Source: Stenotrophomonas geniculata ATCC 19374 = JCM 13324 (GTDB lineage Bacteria; Pseudomonadota; Gammaproteobacteria; Xanthomonadales; Xanthomonadaceae). Taken from it: DNA of 57,398 bases. The stretch covers positions 1-57,398 of the forward strand of contig NZ_LLXT01000003.1 in assembly GCF_001431625.1 (NCBI RefSeq), read 5' to 3'. Of this stretch, positions 48,613-57,398 are shown one piece after another. Each line of letters opens with the position of its first letter. Position 1 is the first letter of the stretch. A program made the position numbers and the translations under genes. The notes under the pieces were generated by a model that saw nothing but the letters and a program-made list of their open reading frames with translations, searched no databases and had not been told where the DNA came from.

Positions 48613-48756
48613 ATCCACGCATGGCGTGGATCTACGGCAATCCGGTCATGTGATGCGCCGTCTGTAGAGCCGAGCCCATGCTCGGCTGCCTCGGGCTGGA
48701 GCAGCCGAGCATGGGCTCGGCTCTACAGAAAGCATTCACCCATGGCGTGGCTCTAC
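48613..48756. repeat. SMAG palindromes between ridA and spoT
   Basis: ATCCACGCATGGCGTGGATC then TAC (48613-48635); a long GTAG...CTAC element (48664-48726) with inverted AGCCGAGCCCATGCTCGGCT and AGCCGAGCATGGGCTCGGCT halves; and TTCACCCATGGCGTGGCTCT then AC (about 48735-48756). The last ends in CTAC, whose complement gives the TAG stop of spoT. Confidence 0.78.
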
Positions 48757-50915
48757 TGCCGGCGTACCGATTGCACGACCGACAAGCGGCGCAGGCGGCG
48801 CATCACTTCGGCCAGGTGGTTGCGGTCGCGTACCTGGATGTTGAACGCCAGCACGGCGGCGTTGAAGTCGCGGTCCAGGTAATCCACGCGCTCGATGTTG
48901 GAATGGCTCTGCGCGATGGCGGCAGCCAGCTGCGCCAGCACGCCGGTGCCGTTCTCCACTTCCACCACCAGCGAGGTGTCGTAGTCGCCGGAAACGGTGG
49001 TGTCCCAGCCGATCGGCACCCAGCGCTCGGGCGACTTGCGCAGTTCGGCCAGGTTCGGGCAGTCCATGCGGTGCACCACGATGCCCTTGCCGGCGGTGTG
49101 GTAGCCCATGATCTCGTCGCCGGGAATCGGCTGGCAGCAGCCGGCGAAGGTGACCACGCCGCGCTCGCTGCCGTTGATCAGGATCTTTTCCTGCGAGTGG
49201 TGGCGCGAATGCGGGCCGCCACGCAGTTCGGCGTAGGCCATCAGCGCCTGCGCGGCCTGGGTCGGCATCCAGTTGCCCAGTGCGACCTCGGCCAGCAGCG
49301 CCTCCAGGCGTGGGAAACGATGCTCGGCCAGGAACGCATCCAGGCGCCCCTTCGGCAGCCGTTCCAGCGACGAATCCATCGCTTCCAGCGCGCGGTCGAG
49401 CATGCGGTGGCCCAGCTGCACGGCGTCCTCGTGCTCCAGCTGCTTGAGCTGGTGGCGGATGGCGGTGCGCGCCTTGCTGGTGACCACGAATTCCAGCCAC
49501 TGCGGTTTCGGCGTGGCCGAGCGTGCGGTGATGATCTCCACCGACTGGCCCGACACCAGCTTGGTACGCAGCGGCACCAGTTTCTTGTCCACGCGCGAGG
49601 CCACGGCCATGTTGCCGACGTCGGTATGCACGGCGTAGGCGAAATCGAGCGCGGTGGAGTTGCGCGGCAGCGCCAGGATCTTGCCCTTCGGGGTGAACAG
49701 GTAGACCTCGTCCGGGAACAGGTCGACCTTGACGTTGTCGAGGAACTCCAGCGAGGAACCGGCAGCACGCTGCGAATCGATCAGTTCGACGATCCAGGCG
49801 TGCGCACGGCTCTGCGCACTGTTGGGTGAATCGCCGCCGAACTTGTAGGTCCAGTGCGCGGCCACGCCGCGTTCGGCGATCAGGTCCATTTCCTCGGTAC
49901 GGATCTGCACTTCGATCGGCGAGCCATACGGCCCGAACAGCACCGTGTGCAGCGACTGGTAACCATTGGCCTTGGGAATGGCGATGAAATCGCGGAAGCG
50001 GCCATCCAGCGGCTTGAAGGTGGCATGCACCGACCCCAGCGCGTGGTAGCAGCTGGGCACGCTGCGCACGACCAGGCGGAAGCCGAACACGTCCATCACC
50101 TGGTCGAAGGATTTGTTCTCGTCGCGCATCTTGTTGTAGATGCTCCACGGCGTCTTGATGCGGCTGACCAGGCGGTGCTCGATGCCTTCCTTCGCCAGCC
50201 GCTGCGACAGCTGAACTTCCACCTGTGCCAGCGCTTCACGGCGTACCACCGGCTGGCTGCGGATGTGCTTTTCCAGGATCGCGTGGCGCCACGGATACAG
50301 CGCCTTGAAGCCCAGGTTCTGCAACTCGCTCTTGACCAGGCTCATGCCCAGGCGCTGGGCGATGGGCGCATAGATCTCCAGCGTCTCGCGGGCGATGCGG
50401 CCGCGCGCTTCGCGGCTCTGCGCGCCCAGCGTGCGCATGTTGTGCAGGCGATCGGCCAGCTTGATCATGATCACGCGCAGGTCGCGCGACATTGCCAGCA
50501 GCATCTTGCGGAAGCTCTCGGCGGCCGCTTCCTGGCGGTCGCGGAACTTCAGCTTGTCCAGCTTGGTCACGCCGTCGACCAGTTCGGCCACGGCTTCGCC
50601 GAACTCGGCAGCCAGCGCCTCACGGGTCAGCGGGGTGTCTTCGATGGTGTCGTGCAGGATCGCGGCGATCAGCGCTTCCACGTCCAGGCCGAGCTCGGCC
50701 AGCACCTGGGCCACGGCCACCGGATGGGTGATATAGGGCTCGCCCGACTTGCGCGTCTGCCCAGCGTGCGCGGCGGCTCCGACTTCCCAGGCGCGGCGCA
50801 ACAGCGGCAGCTGTTCCGGCGGCAGGTAATGGGCGGCGCGTTCAAGCTGGAGGACGTAGTCGGGTACGGCGGCAGCGGGGGCTGCGGCGACCTTGGCAGT
50901 GGGGCCTGGGTTCAT
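48753..50915 (-). CDS. spoT: Bifunctional (p)ppGpp synthetase/hydrolase SpoT
   Basis: A 720-aa RelA/SpoT homologue. The HD hydrolase domain is intact (ITHPVAVAQVLAELGLDVEA with His64, AAILHDTIEDTPLT with His88-Asp89). The synthetase domain has RDFIAIPKANGYQSLHTVLF, then come TGS (VDLFPDEVYLFTPKGKILAL), helical and ACT regulatory regions (ENGTGVLAQLAAAIAQSHSN). It makes and degrades the alarmone in the stringent response. The TAG stop codon (48753-48755) belongs to the GTAG of a SMAG repeat. It is 105 bases downstream of rpoZ, with a hairpin in that gap. Confidence 0.97.
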   Translation of the reverse strand: MNPGPTAKVAAAPAAAVPDYVLQLERAAHYLPPEQLPLLRRAWEVGAAAHAGQTRKSGEPYITHPVAVAQVLAELGLDVEALIAAILHDTIEDTPLTREALAAEFGEAVAELVDGVTKLDKLKFRDRQEAAAESFRKMLLAMSRDLRVIMIKLADRLHNMRTLGAQSREARGRIARETLEIYAPIAQRLGMSLVKSELQNLGFKALYPWRHAILEKHIRSQPVVRREALAQVEVQLSQRLAKEGIEHRLVSRIKTPWSIYNKMRDENKSFDQVMDVFGFRLVVRSVPSCYHALGSVHATFKPLDGRFRDFIAIPKANGYQSLHTVLFGPYGSPIEVQIRTEEMDLIAERGVAAHWTYKFGGDSPNSAQSRAHAWIVELIDSQRAAGSSLEFLDNVKVDLFPDEVYLFTPKGKILALPRNSTALDFAYAVHTDVGNMAVASRVDKKLVPLRTKLVSGQSVEIITARSATPKPQWLEFVVTSKARTAIRHQLKQLEHEDAVQLGHRMLDRALEAMDSSLERLPKGRLDAFLAEHRFPRLEALLAEVALGNWMPTQAAQALMAYAELRGGPHSRHHSQEKILINGSERGVVTFAGCCQPIPGDEIMGYHTAGKGIVVHRMDCPNLAELRKSPERWVPIGWDTTVSGDYDTSLVVEVENGTGVLAQLAAAIAQSHSNIERVDYLDRDFNAAVLAFNIQVRDRNHLAEVMRRLRRLSVVQSVRRQ

Positions 50916-50963
50916 GCCCGAAGCCTATTCCAGCGCGACGTTTACGGCAAATCCTGAATGCGA

Positions 50964-50988
50964 AACAGCCCGCACGGGGCGGGCTGTT
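50964..50988 (-). terminator. Hairpin between rpoZ and spoT
   Basis: Arms AACAGCCCGC (50964-50973) and GCGGGCTGTT (50979-50988); on the minus strand TCGCATTC follows, a weak T tract. It probably attenuates rather than ends transcription from rpoZ into spoT. Confidence 0.65.
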
Positions 50989-51020
50989 CGGCGATCCAGC
51001 AATGACGTTGATCGATGCGA

Positions 51021-51320
51021 TCAATCGTCGTTCTTGGACATGTCTTCGTCGGCGACCACTTCGGCGGCGGCCCACTCCAGCGCTTCGCGCTCGGCGCGCT
51101 CACGCTCGGCCTTCTCGACTTCGTCGATCAGCGCGTTGTCGATCTTGCGGGCGGCGATTTCGCGCAGCGCCAGCACGGTCGGCTTGTCCTCGGTCTCGCT
51201 GTTGTCCAGCGTGGCCTGCACGCCGTTGGCGAGCTGGCGGGCACGCTTGGAAGCCATCATGACCAGTTCGAAACGGTTGTTAACGACTTCCAGGCAATCT
51301 TCTACGGTGATGCGGGCCAT
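51021..51320 (-). CDS. rpoZ: RNA polymerase omega subunit
   Basis: A 99-aa omega subunit ([20 protein letters not shown], then [11 protein letters not shown] and [12 protein letters not shown]), the small RNA polymerase subunit that helps assemble beta-prime and binds ppGpp. The acidic C-terminal tail ([12 protein letters not shown]) is normal in Xanthomonadaceae. It lies between gmk and spoT, as in E. coli. Confidence 0.97.
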   Translation of the reverse strand: MARITVEDCLEVVNNRFELVMMASKRARQLANGVQATLDNSETEDKPTVLALREIAARKIDNALIDEVEKAERERAEREALEWAAAEVVADEDMSKNDD

Positions 51321-51430
51321 ACGGGCTCCCGGCGACCGGTCGGCCGCTCAGTCGAATGAGGGAAAGGGGACGGAGTGTACTGGCAGGGGCTGGACAAAAT
51401 CAAGCCAACCCTCACCCGATTCTTTTGGAA

Positions 51431-52096
51431 TCAGTCAGTTGCGCCCGAATCAGGGGTCAACAGGGCCTGGATCAGGCCGGCGTGGCGGACCTTCTGGGCC
51501 TCCCGGCGCAGGCGGCTGGCGGTGAAGATGGCGCACAGCTCGTCGACGGCGGTGTCGAACACCTCGTTGACGATGACGTAGTCGAACTCGTTGAAGTGCA
51601 GCATCTCGTCACGGGCCGCGCCCAGGCGCTGGGCGATGACCGCCTCGCTGTCCTGGCCGCGCTTGCGCATGCGGTCCTGCAGGGCCTGCTTGGACGGCGG
51701 CAGGATGAACACGGTGACCGTGCCCGGCACCAGCTGGCGCACCTGCTGCGCGCCCTGCCAGTCGATCTCCAGCAGCACGTCCTGGCCGGCGGCCAGCTGC
51801 GGTTCAACTGATTGGCGGGCGGTGCCCTTCCAGTCGCCATGCACCCAGGCATGCTCGAAGAAGTCGCCGGCGGCGATCATTTCCTCGAACTTTTCCGCAG
51901 AGACGAAATGGTAGTGCTGGCCGTTCACTTCACCCGGGCGCATCGCACGCGAGGTGAAGGAGATCGACAGGGCGATCTGCGGGTCACGCGCCAGGGTGGC
52001 ATTGACGATGCTGCTCTTGCCGGCACCGGACGGGGCGGCAACGATGTACAGCGTGCCGCGCGCAACGGCCTCCGACGGCTTCGACGGTGCGCTCAT
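51431..52096 (-). CDS. gmk: Guanylate kinase
   Basis: A 221-aa kinase converting GMP to GDP. The P-loop APSGAGKSSIV is at residues 21-31, followed by the GMP-binding ISFTSRAMRPGEVNGQHYHF, EHAWVHGDWKGT and VLLEIDWQGAQQVR blocks, and KRGQDSEAVIAQRL in the lid region. The ATG at 52096 (MSAPSKPSEAVARG) is the start; an open frame continues far upstream but is the antisense shadow of fdnG. First gene of the gmk-rpoZ-spoT-ridA-recG series, divergent from fdnG. Confidence 0.96.
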   Translation of the reverse strand: MSAPSKPSEAVARGTLYIVAAPSGAGKSSIVNATLARDPQIALSISFTSRAMRPGEVNGQHYHFVSAEKFEEMIAAGDFFEHAWVHGDWKGTARQSVEPQLAAGQDVLLEIDWQGAQQVRQLVPGTVTVFILPPSKQALQDRMRKRGQDSEAVIAQRLGAARDEMLHFNEFDYVIVNEVFDTAVDELCAIFTASRLRREAQKVRHAGLIQALLTPDSGATD

Positions 52097-52387
52097 GCGG
52101 GGGATCCAACGGGTTGATTTCGCAAAATTTTTCCTCGATGTTCCAGATCCGGCGCGGAGGATCGCGCCAGGACGGCGGGGGCTGCGCGGAACATTCTGGA
52201 ACCAGGCCCGGCAGACGCTTTCCCCGGGGGGCGGGCACGCAACTTTACCAGAGCCGCCCCGTTGCGCGCCCGCCCGGCAGGCGCCGGGCCTTGTGCCACA
52301 TGGGCGTGCGGGGGCCTGTGCTATAACCGGGCCGTACCCAACGACAGCCCGGAGGCCTGCGCCTCCCCGCCATCCCAGGAGAACGGC

Positions 52388-55300
52388 ATGCCATCGATGA
52401 GCCGCCGCCAGTTCCTGAAAGTGACCGGGACAACCCTGGTCGGCTCCAGTCTGGCACTGATGGGCTTCGCGCCCGGCATCGCGCTCGCGGAGGTCAGGCA
52501 GTACAAGCTGACCCGCGCGACCGAGACCCGCAACACCTGTACCTACTGTTCGGTGGCCTGCGGCATCCTGATGTACAGCCTCGGCGATGGCGCCAAGAAC
52601 GCCGAGCCGAGCATCTTCCATATCGAAGGCGACCCGGACCATCCGGTCAACCGCGGCACGCTGTGCCCGAAGGGTGCCGGCCTGGCCGACATCATCCACA
52701 GCAAGTCGCGCCTGCTCTACCCCGAGTACCGCGCGCCCGGCTCGAACGAGTGGAAGCGGCTGAGCTGGGACGATGCGCTGGACCGCATCGCACGGCTGAT
52801 GAAGGAAGACCGCGATGCCAATTTCGTGCAGAAGAACGAGGCCGGGCAGACGGTCAACCGCTGGCTGACCACCGGCATGCTGGCAGCCTCGGCCACCAGC
52901 AATGAAACCGCGGTGCTGACCCACAAGGTCGTCCGCTCCCTTGGCATGCTGGCATTCGACAACCAGGCACGTGTCTGACACGGCCCGACGGTGGCAGGTC
53001 TTGCCCCGACGCTAGGCCGTGGTGCGATGACGAATCACTGGGTCGACATCAAGAATGCCGACCTGATCCTGATCATGGGTGGCAATGCCGCCGAGGCGCA
53101 CCCGTGCGGGTTCAAATGGGTGACCGAGGCCAAGGCACACAACAAGGCCCGGCTGATCGTGGTCGATCCGCGCTTCAACCGCTCGGCCGCGGTGGCCGAC
53201 GTGTACGCGCCGATCCGCACCGGTACCGACATCGTGTTCCTGGGCGGCCTGATCAACTACCTGTTGACCGAGGACCGCATCCAGCACGAGTACGTGCTGA
53301 ACTACACCGACATGTCGTTCCTGGTGAAGGACGAGTTCGCCTTCAAGGACGGCCTGTATTCGGGCTACAACGAAGAAAAGCGCAGCTACGACCGTTCCAG
53401 CTGGGACTATGCCTACGGTGACGATGGCTTCGTGCGCAGCGACCCGACGCTGAAGGACCCGCGCTGCGTCTACAACCTGCTCAAGCAGCACTACGCGCGC
53501 TACACCGTGGAGATGGTCGAGCGCATCTGCGGCACGCCCGCCGACAGCATCCGGCAGGTCTGGGAGATGATCGCGTCCACCGCCGGCAAGGACAAGGCGA
53601 TGACCATCCTGTACGCGCTGGGCTGGACGCAGCACTCGGTGGGTGCGCAGAACGTGCGTGCCGGCACCATGGTGCAGCTGCTGCTGGGCAACATCGGCGT
53701 GGCCGGTGGTGGCATGAACGCCTTGCGCGGGCATTCCAACATCCAGGGCCTGACCGACATCGGCCTGATGTCCGACCTGCTGCCCGGCTACCTGACATTG
53801 CCGAAACAGGACGAGCAGGACTACGACGCCTACATCGCCAAGCGCACGCAGAAGCCACTGCGCGCCAACCAGATGTCGTTCTGGCAGAACTACCCGAAGT
53901 TCCACGTCAGCCTGATGAAGTCGTGGTGGGGCGACGCTGCCACCGCCGACAACAACTGGTGCTTCGACCACCTGCCCAAGCTCGACAAGCCGTACGACAT
54001 GCTGCAGGCGTACGAGCTGATGAACGAAGGCAAGATCCACGGCTACATCTGCCAGGGCTTCAATCCGCTGGCCTCGGCGCCGAACAAGGGCAAGCTGATC
54101 AGTGCGTTCTCCAAGCTGAAGTTCATGGTCAGCATGGACCCGCTGGAAACCGAGACCATCGCGTTCTGGCAGAACCACGGTGCGCTGAACGACGTCGACC
54201 CGAGCGCGATCCAGACCGAAGTGTTCCGCCTGCCGACCACTTCCTTCGCCGAGGAGAACGGCGCGGTGGTGAACTCCTCGCGCTGGCTGCAGTGGCACTG
54301 GAAGGGGGCCAATCCGCCGGGCGAAGCGCGCAGCGACATCGAGATCATGTCCGAGCTGTTCCATCGCATCAAAGCGATGTACGAGAAGGACGGCGGTGCG
54401 TGGTGGGAGCCGGTGCGCGACCTGGCCTGGAAGTATTCCAACCCGGAACTGCCGACGCCGGAAGAACTGGCGATGGAATACAACGGCAAGGCGCTGGCCG
54501 ACGTGTTCGATCCGAAGGACCCGACCAAGCTGGTGCGCAAGGCCGGTGAGCAGCTGGCCGCGTTCGGCGACCTGCGCGACGACGGCAGCACCTCCTCTGG
54601 CTGCTGGATCTACATCGGTGCCTGGGGCCCGACCGGCAACATGATGGCGCGGCGCGACAACAGCGACCCCACCGGCATCGGCAACACGCTGGGCTGGGCC
54701 TGGGCGTGGCCAGCCAACCGCCGCGTGATGTACAACCGCGCCTCGTGCGACGTGGCCGGCCAGCCCTTCGATCCGCGGCGCACGCTGCTGGCCTGGAACG
54801 GAAAGAACTGGGGTAGCGTGGACGTGCCGGACTTCAAGGCCGACGAAGACCCGGCCGGCGGCATGGGCCCGTTCATCATGAACCCGGAAGGCATCGCGCG
54901 CTTCTTCGCCAAGGCCGGCATGGCCGAAGGCCCGTTCCCGGAGCACTACGAGCCCTTCGATACTCCGCTGCGCAGCAACCCGCTCAGCCCGGGCCAGGCG
55001 CAGACGCTCAACAACCCGGCCGCGCGCGTGTTCGCCAGCGACCGTGCCCAGATCGGTTCGCCGGACGAGTTCCCGCACGTGGCCACTACCTACCGCCTGA
55101 CCGAGCATTTCCACTTCTGGACCAAGCACGGCAAGCTCAACGCCATCATCCAGCCCGAACAGTTCGTCGAAATCGGTGCTGCACTGGCCGACGAGCTGGG
55201 CATCAACAACGGCAGCCGCGTGCGCGTGAGTTCCAAGCGCGGCCATATCGAAGCCGTTGCGATGGTGACCAAGCGCATCAAGGCCCTGCAGATCGATGGA

Positions 55301-55456
55301 AAGACCGTGCACCAGGTGGGCATTCCGATCCACTGGGGTTTCCTCGGTGCGGCCAAACCCGGCTACATCGCCAATACGCTGACCAACGCCATCGGTGACG
55401 GCAACTCGCAGACGCCCGAATCGAAGTGCATCCTGGTCAAGGTCGAGAAGGTGTAG
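52388..55456 (+). CDS. fdnG: Formate dehydrogenase-N alpha subunit, selenocysteine-containing (UGA read through)
   Basis: A 1022-residue molybdopterin oxidoreductase if the in-frame TGA at 52976-52978 is read as selenocysteine. The peptide runs [31 protein letters not shown], matching FdnG/FdoG exactly at the active-site Sec. A Tat signal (SRRQFLK) and a 4Fe-4S motif ([13 protein letters not shown] then CPKG) precede it; the rest continues to the stop at 55456 without another break. It oxidises formate in the periplasm. AGGAGA five bases before ATG 52388 supports the start; ATG 52397 is three codons later. A SECIS hairpin follows the UGA. It heads fdnGHI. Confidence 0.96.
52976..53021 (+). 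promoter_or_regulatory. Selenocysteine codon and bacterial SECIS hairpin in fdnG
   Basis: Right after the UGA, CACGGCC (52979-52985) pairs with GGCCGTG (53015-53021). Above it CGG-[U]-GGCA (52989-52996) pairs with UGCC-CCG (53002-53008), leaving a bulged U at 52992 and the apical loop GGUCU (52997-53001). The bulged U and GGUCU loop are the SelB-recognition features of E. coli fdhF/fdnG SECIS elements. Confidence 0.93.
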
Positions 55457-55466
55457 GAGACACGCC

Positions 55467-56384
55467 ATGTCACTGCAATCGCTGGACATCATCCGCCGCT
55501 CGGCCACCACCACGCCGTCGCCACAGGCGCGCAGCGCGCACACCGGCCAGGTCGCCAAGCTGATCGACGTGAGCAAATGCATCGGCTGCAAGGCCTGCCA
55601 GGTCGCGTGCATGGAGTGGAACGACCTGCGCGACGAAGTGGGCAGCTGCGTTGGCAGCTATGACAATCCGCCAGACCTCAGCGACCAGTCGTGGACGGTG
55701 ATGAAGTTCCGCGAGTACGAGGACGAGAAGGGCAAGCTGGAGTGGCTGATCCGCAAGGAAGGCTGCATGCACTGCAGCGATCCGGGCTGCCTGAAGGCCT
55801 GCCCATCGCCCGGCGCGATCATCCAGTACGCCAACGGCATCGTCGACTTCCAGGAAGAAAACTGCATCGGCTGCGGTTACTGCGTGACCGGTTGCCCGTT
55901 CGACGTGCCGCGCATTTCCAAGAAGGACCACAAGGCCTATAAGTGCACGCTGTGTTCGGACCGGGTGGCAGTGGGCCAGGAACCGGCCTGCGTGAAGACC
56001 TGCCCGACCGGCGCGATCACCTTCGGCAGCAAGCAGGCGATGACCGAACATGCGGCCGGCCGTGTGGAAGACCTGAAATCGCGCGGCTACGAGAACGCCG
56101 GCCTGTACGACCCACAGGGCGTGGGTGGCACCCACGTGATGTACGTGCTGCAGCATGTGGACAAACCCGAGCTGTACGCCGATCTGCCCAAGGACCCACG
56201 CATCAGCCCGATGGTGGAGGTCTGGAAGGGCGTGGCCAAGCCGCTGGGCGTGCTGGCGATCGCCGCCACCGCCTTCGCCGGCTTCCTGCATTACATCGGC
56301 ATCGGCCGCAACACGGTCAATGACGAGGAAGAAGAGGAAGCCGAACACGAGGCGAAGCAGATCGAAGAGGAGCAGCGGCCATGA
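55467..56384 (+). CDS. fdnH: Formate dehydrogenase-N beta (iron-sulfur) subunit
   Basis: A 305-aa electron-transfer subunit with four 4Fe-4S clusters: [41 protein letters not shown] and [22 protein letters not shown]-terminal membrane helix ([20 protein letters not shown], about residues 258-280) anchors it, followed by a Glu-rich tail. It passes electrons from FdnG to the cytochrome subunit. The ATG at 55467 is 10 bases after the fdnG stop, with a GGAG site overlapping that stop. Its own stop overlaps the fdnI start (ATGA). Confidence 0.96.
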   Translation: MSLQSLDIIRRSATTTPSPQARSAHTGQVAKLIDVSKCIGCKACQVACMEWNDLRDEVGSCVGSYDNPPDLSDQSWTVMKFREYEDEKGKLEWLIRKEGCMHCSDPGCLKACPSPGAIIQYANGIVDFQEENCIGCGYCVTGCPFDVPRISKKDHKAYKCTLCSDRVAVGQEPACVKTCPTGAITFGSKQAMTEHAAGRVEDLKSRGYENAGLYDPQGVGGTHVMYVLQHVDKPELYADLPKDPRISPMVEVWKGVAKPLGVLAIAATAFAGFLHYIGIGRNTVNDEEEEEAEHEAKQIEEEQRP

Positions 56385-57028
56385 AGTACGCCCCGCACCC
56401 GCGCCAGATCATCCGCTACCGTGCGCCGACCCGCATCAATCACTGGATCGTGGCGATCTGCTTCGTGCTGACCGCGCTGTCCGGGTTGGCGTTGTTCCAC
56501 CCTGCTCTGTTCCCGTTGACCCAGCTGTTCGGTGGTGGACCGTGGACGCGCATCCTGCACCCGTTCGTTGGCCTGGCCATGGTGGTGGGCTTTGCCTTGC
56601 TGGCCTTCCGCATGTGGCGCGATAACCTGCCGACCGCCGACGACCGCGCGTGGATGCGCGGCATGCGCGATGTACTGCGCAACGAGGATGAGAAGCTGCC
56701 GCCGGTGGGCCGTTTCAATGCCGGCCAGAAGCTGTTGTTCTGGGCCATCATCGGATGCCTGTCGGCGCTGCTGCTGACCGGCTTCGTGATCTGGCGGCAG
56801 TACTTCAGCCACTTCTTCCCGATCGGGGTGATCCGCTTCTCGGTGCTTGCCCATGCGCTGTTCGGCTGGGTGCTGATCTGCGCGATCGTGGTGCACATCT
56901 ATGCGGCGATCTGGATCAAGGGGTCGGTGCGGGCGATGACCCAGGGCAAGGTGACCTACGGGTGGGCGTACAAGCATCACCGGCAGTGGTTCCGGGACAT
57001 CCTGCGCGGGCGCCGGGAAGAGGGGTAG
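56381..57028 (+). CDS. fdnI: Formate dehydrogenase-N gamma (cytochrome b556) subunit
   Basis: A 215-aa membrane cytochrome with four hydrophobic segments: [60 protein letters not shown] and [20 protein letters not shown]. Conserved histidines in the first, second and fourth (INH, LHP, HALFG/VHIY) are the likely haem ligands. It moves electrons to menaquinone or ubiquinone. The TAG stop is the last three bases of a GTAG that opens a palindrome, apparently a SMAG repeat. Confidence 0.95.
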   Translation: MKYAPHPRQIIRYRAPTRINHWIVAICFVLTALSGLALFHPALFPLTQLFGGGPWTRILHPFVGLAMVVGFALLAFRMWRDNLPTADDRAWMRGMRDVLRNEDEKLPPVGRFNAGQKLLFWAIIGCLSALLLTGFVIWRQYFSHFFPIGVIRFSVLAHALFGWVLICAIVVHIYAAIWIKGSVRAMTQGKVTYGWAYKHHRQWFRDILRGRREEG

Positions 57029-57052
57029 CGGCAGGGCCTGCGGCCCTGCACC
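57025..57052 (+). repeat. GTAG-led palindrome overlapping the fdnI stop
   Basis: GTAG (57025-57028) is followed by CGGCAGGGCCTGCGGCCCTG then CACC, a GCAGGGCC / GGCCCTGC palindrome. It can also act as the fdnGHI terminator. Confidence 0.65.
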
Positions 57053-57060
57053 CGCAGAGG

Positions 57061-57093
57061 CAACGTCAACGTCAACGTCAACGTCAACGTCAA
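57061..57093. repeat. Hexanucleotide tandem repeat (CAACGT)5
   Basis: Five exact CAACGT units (57061-57090) plus a partial CAA. It is intergenic, 32 bases past the fdnI stop. Confidence 0.9.
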
Positions 57094-57117
57094 AAGCTGG
57101 CTTCCTGAGGGGTGGCC

Positions 57118-57211
57118 GGGTGGGTCCGGTTGCGGGGGACGCCGTAAACCCGTCCTTGGGGGCTTGGCCGCGGCATCCATGCCGCGGACACCCCCGCAAC
57201 CGGACCCACCC
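57118..57211. repeat. Compound inverted repeat, 21-bp perfect arms with inner palindrome
   Basis: The outer left arm at 57118-57138 (starting GGGTGGGTCCGGTTGCGG) is exactly complementary to 57191-57211. Inside it, CCGCGGCAT (57168-57176) pairs with ATGCCGCGG (57179-57187). The 94-base unit has defined ends and looks like a dispersed structured repeat rather than a simple terminator. Confidence 0.75.
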
Positions 57212-57238
57212 CGCCTTCGACAGTTTCCCGCTGCTGTT

Positions 57239-57319
57239 GGTAGGTGCCGACCGTTGGTCGGCATGCTGCTCCTGGTGGGTGTCGACCTTGGTCGACACGC
57301 TTGATCCACGGCATGGATA
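57239..57319. repeat. Three SMAG-type elements
   Basis: GGTAGGTGCCGACCGTTGGT then CGGCA (57239-57263), GGTGGGTGTCGACCTTGGTC then GACAC (57274-57298) and GATCCACGGCATGGAT (57303-57318). Confidence 0.7.
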
Positions 57320-57398
57320 GATAGATGGCGCGATTCTGGGCCGTGACGCGCCATTTAACCGGCGTCGGTTTTCTGGCCTACGTCTGCGGTGTCCAGCG

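Larger units (their letters stand above)
57029..57398. other. Repeat-rich region after fdnI with no confident gene
   Basis: In order: the GTAG palindrome, a hexanucleotide tandem repeat (57061-57093), a 21-bp-arm inverted repeat (57118-57211), three GTAG-type elements (57239-57319) and a short hairpin at 57326-57354. Two weak edge ORFs exist. On the plus strand ATG 57325 is open to the window end (MARFWAVTRHLTGVGFLAYV...). On the minus strand a frame enters from the right and stops at TAA 57355-57357 (...LDTADVGQKTDAG), and the hairpin just past it would suit a terminator. The minus-strand tail is the better candidate, but neither is listed as a gene. Confidence 0.5.

Noticed and set aside
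52322..52327. TATAAC -10 upstream of fdnG as an assigned promoter
   Set aside because: The nearest TTG-type -35 (52291) is 25 bases away, too far for a sigma70 promoter. It may be coincidence or use an activator such as Fnr, but no Fnr box was seen.
52976..52978. Nonsense mutation splitting fdnG into two genes
   Set aside because: The UGA aligns with the active-site selenocysteine of FdnG and is followed by a proper SECIS hairpin, so the gene is intact.
53012..55612. An 866-codon minus-strand frame opposite fdnG
   Set aside because: It is His/Val/Gly-rich shadow sequence without motifs; the plus strand encodes a complete formate dehydrogenase. The same reasoning removes the long frames opposite tkt (7123-9372), the acetyl-CoA hydrolase (4357-6399), spoT and recG.
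57325..57398. Start of a new plus-strand gene at the right edge
   Set aside because: Only 24 codons are visible, with no ribosome site and repeats directly upstream. A minus-strand frame ending at 57355 followed by a hairpin fits at least as well.

Overview
This is a high-G+C chromosomal window that looks like Stenotrophomonas, most likely the S. maltophilia complex. The evidence is gene content typical of Xanthomonadaceae (a pilMNOPQ block divergent from a class A PBP, and a gmk-rpoZ-spoT-ridA-recG block) together with dozens of short palindromes ending in GTAG/CTAC, the signature of the SMAG (S. maltophilia GTAG) REP family. Species identity is inferred from these features, not proven. No rRNA, tRNA, prophage, insertion sequence or CRISPR array was seen.

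Layout, left to right. 1-6.4 kb: the 3' part of an S1/P1 nuclease, an MBL-fold hydrolase, a minus-strand BlaI / M56-peptidase-TonB / lipoprotein operon with a palindromic operator, a flavin reductase and an acetyl-CoA hydrolase/transferase. 6.4-10.9 kb: a HigB-HigA toxin-antitoxin pair with a visible operator, transketolase and a dicarboxylate/amino-acid:cation symporter. 10.9-17.9 kb: a tightly overlapping MoxR-DUF58-DUF4381-BatA-BatB/C-BatD operon. 18.0-25.8 kb: pilMNOPQ (type IV pilus alignment complex and secretin) divergent from PBP1A; pilM carries a one-base frameshift in a run of eight G. 26-37.8 kb: a surface-adhesion island with a 247-aa membrane protein of unknown function, a 1514-aa trimeric autotransporter adhesin and a CS1/cable-type chaperone-usher pilus operon (pilin, usher, tip initiator, chaperone). 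37.8-45.9 kb: an OB-fold stress protein, an alpha/beta hydrolase divergent from an AraC regulator, a membrane protein followed by a 23-aa membrane peptide, citrate synthase, ribosomal protein L31 type B, a nucleoside hydrolase and a class II Fic protein. 46-52.1 kb: recG, ridA, spoT, rpoZ and gmk, all leftward. 52.4-57.0 kb: a formate dehydrogenase-N operon (fdnGHI). Its alpha subunit is interrupted by an in-frame UGA followed by a canonical SECIS hairpin, so it is a selenoprotein. 57.0-57.4 kb: repeats.

How the genes work together. Two surface-structure systems sit within 20 kb: the type IV pilus core and the CS1 pilus plus trimeric autotransporter. The Bat operon encodes an AAA+ ATPase and inner-membrane VWA proteins thought to serve envelope or stress functions. 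fdnGHI would feed electrons from periplasmic formate into the quinone pool. The most unusual items are the M56 peptidase whose sensor domain is replaced by a TonB C-terminal domain, beside a lipoprotein that also looks TonB-C-like; the autotransporter with an uncharacterised membrane neighbour; stop codons supplied by GTAG repeats in three genes; and the pilM homopolymer frameshift.
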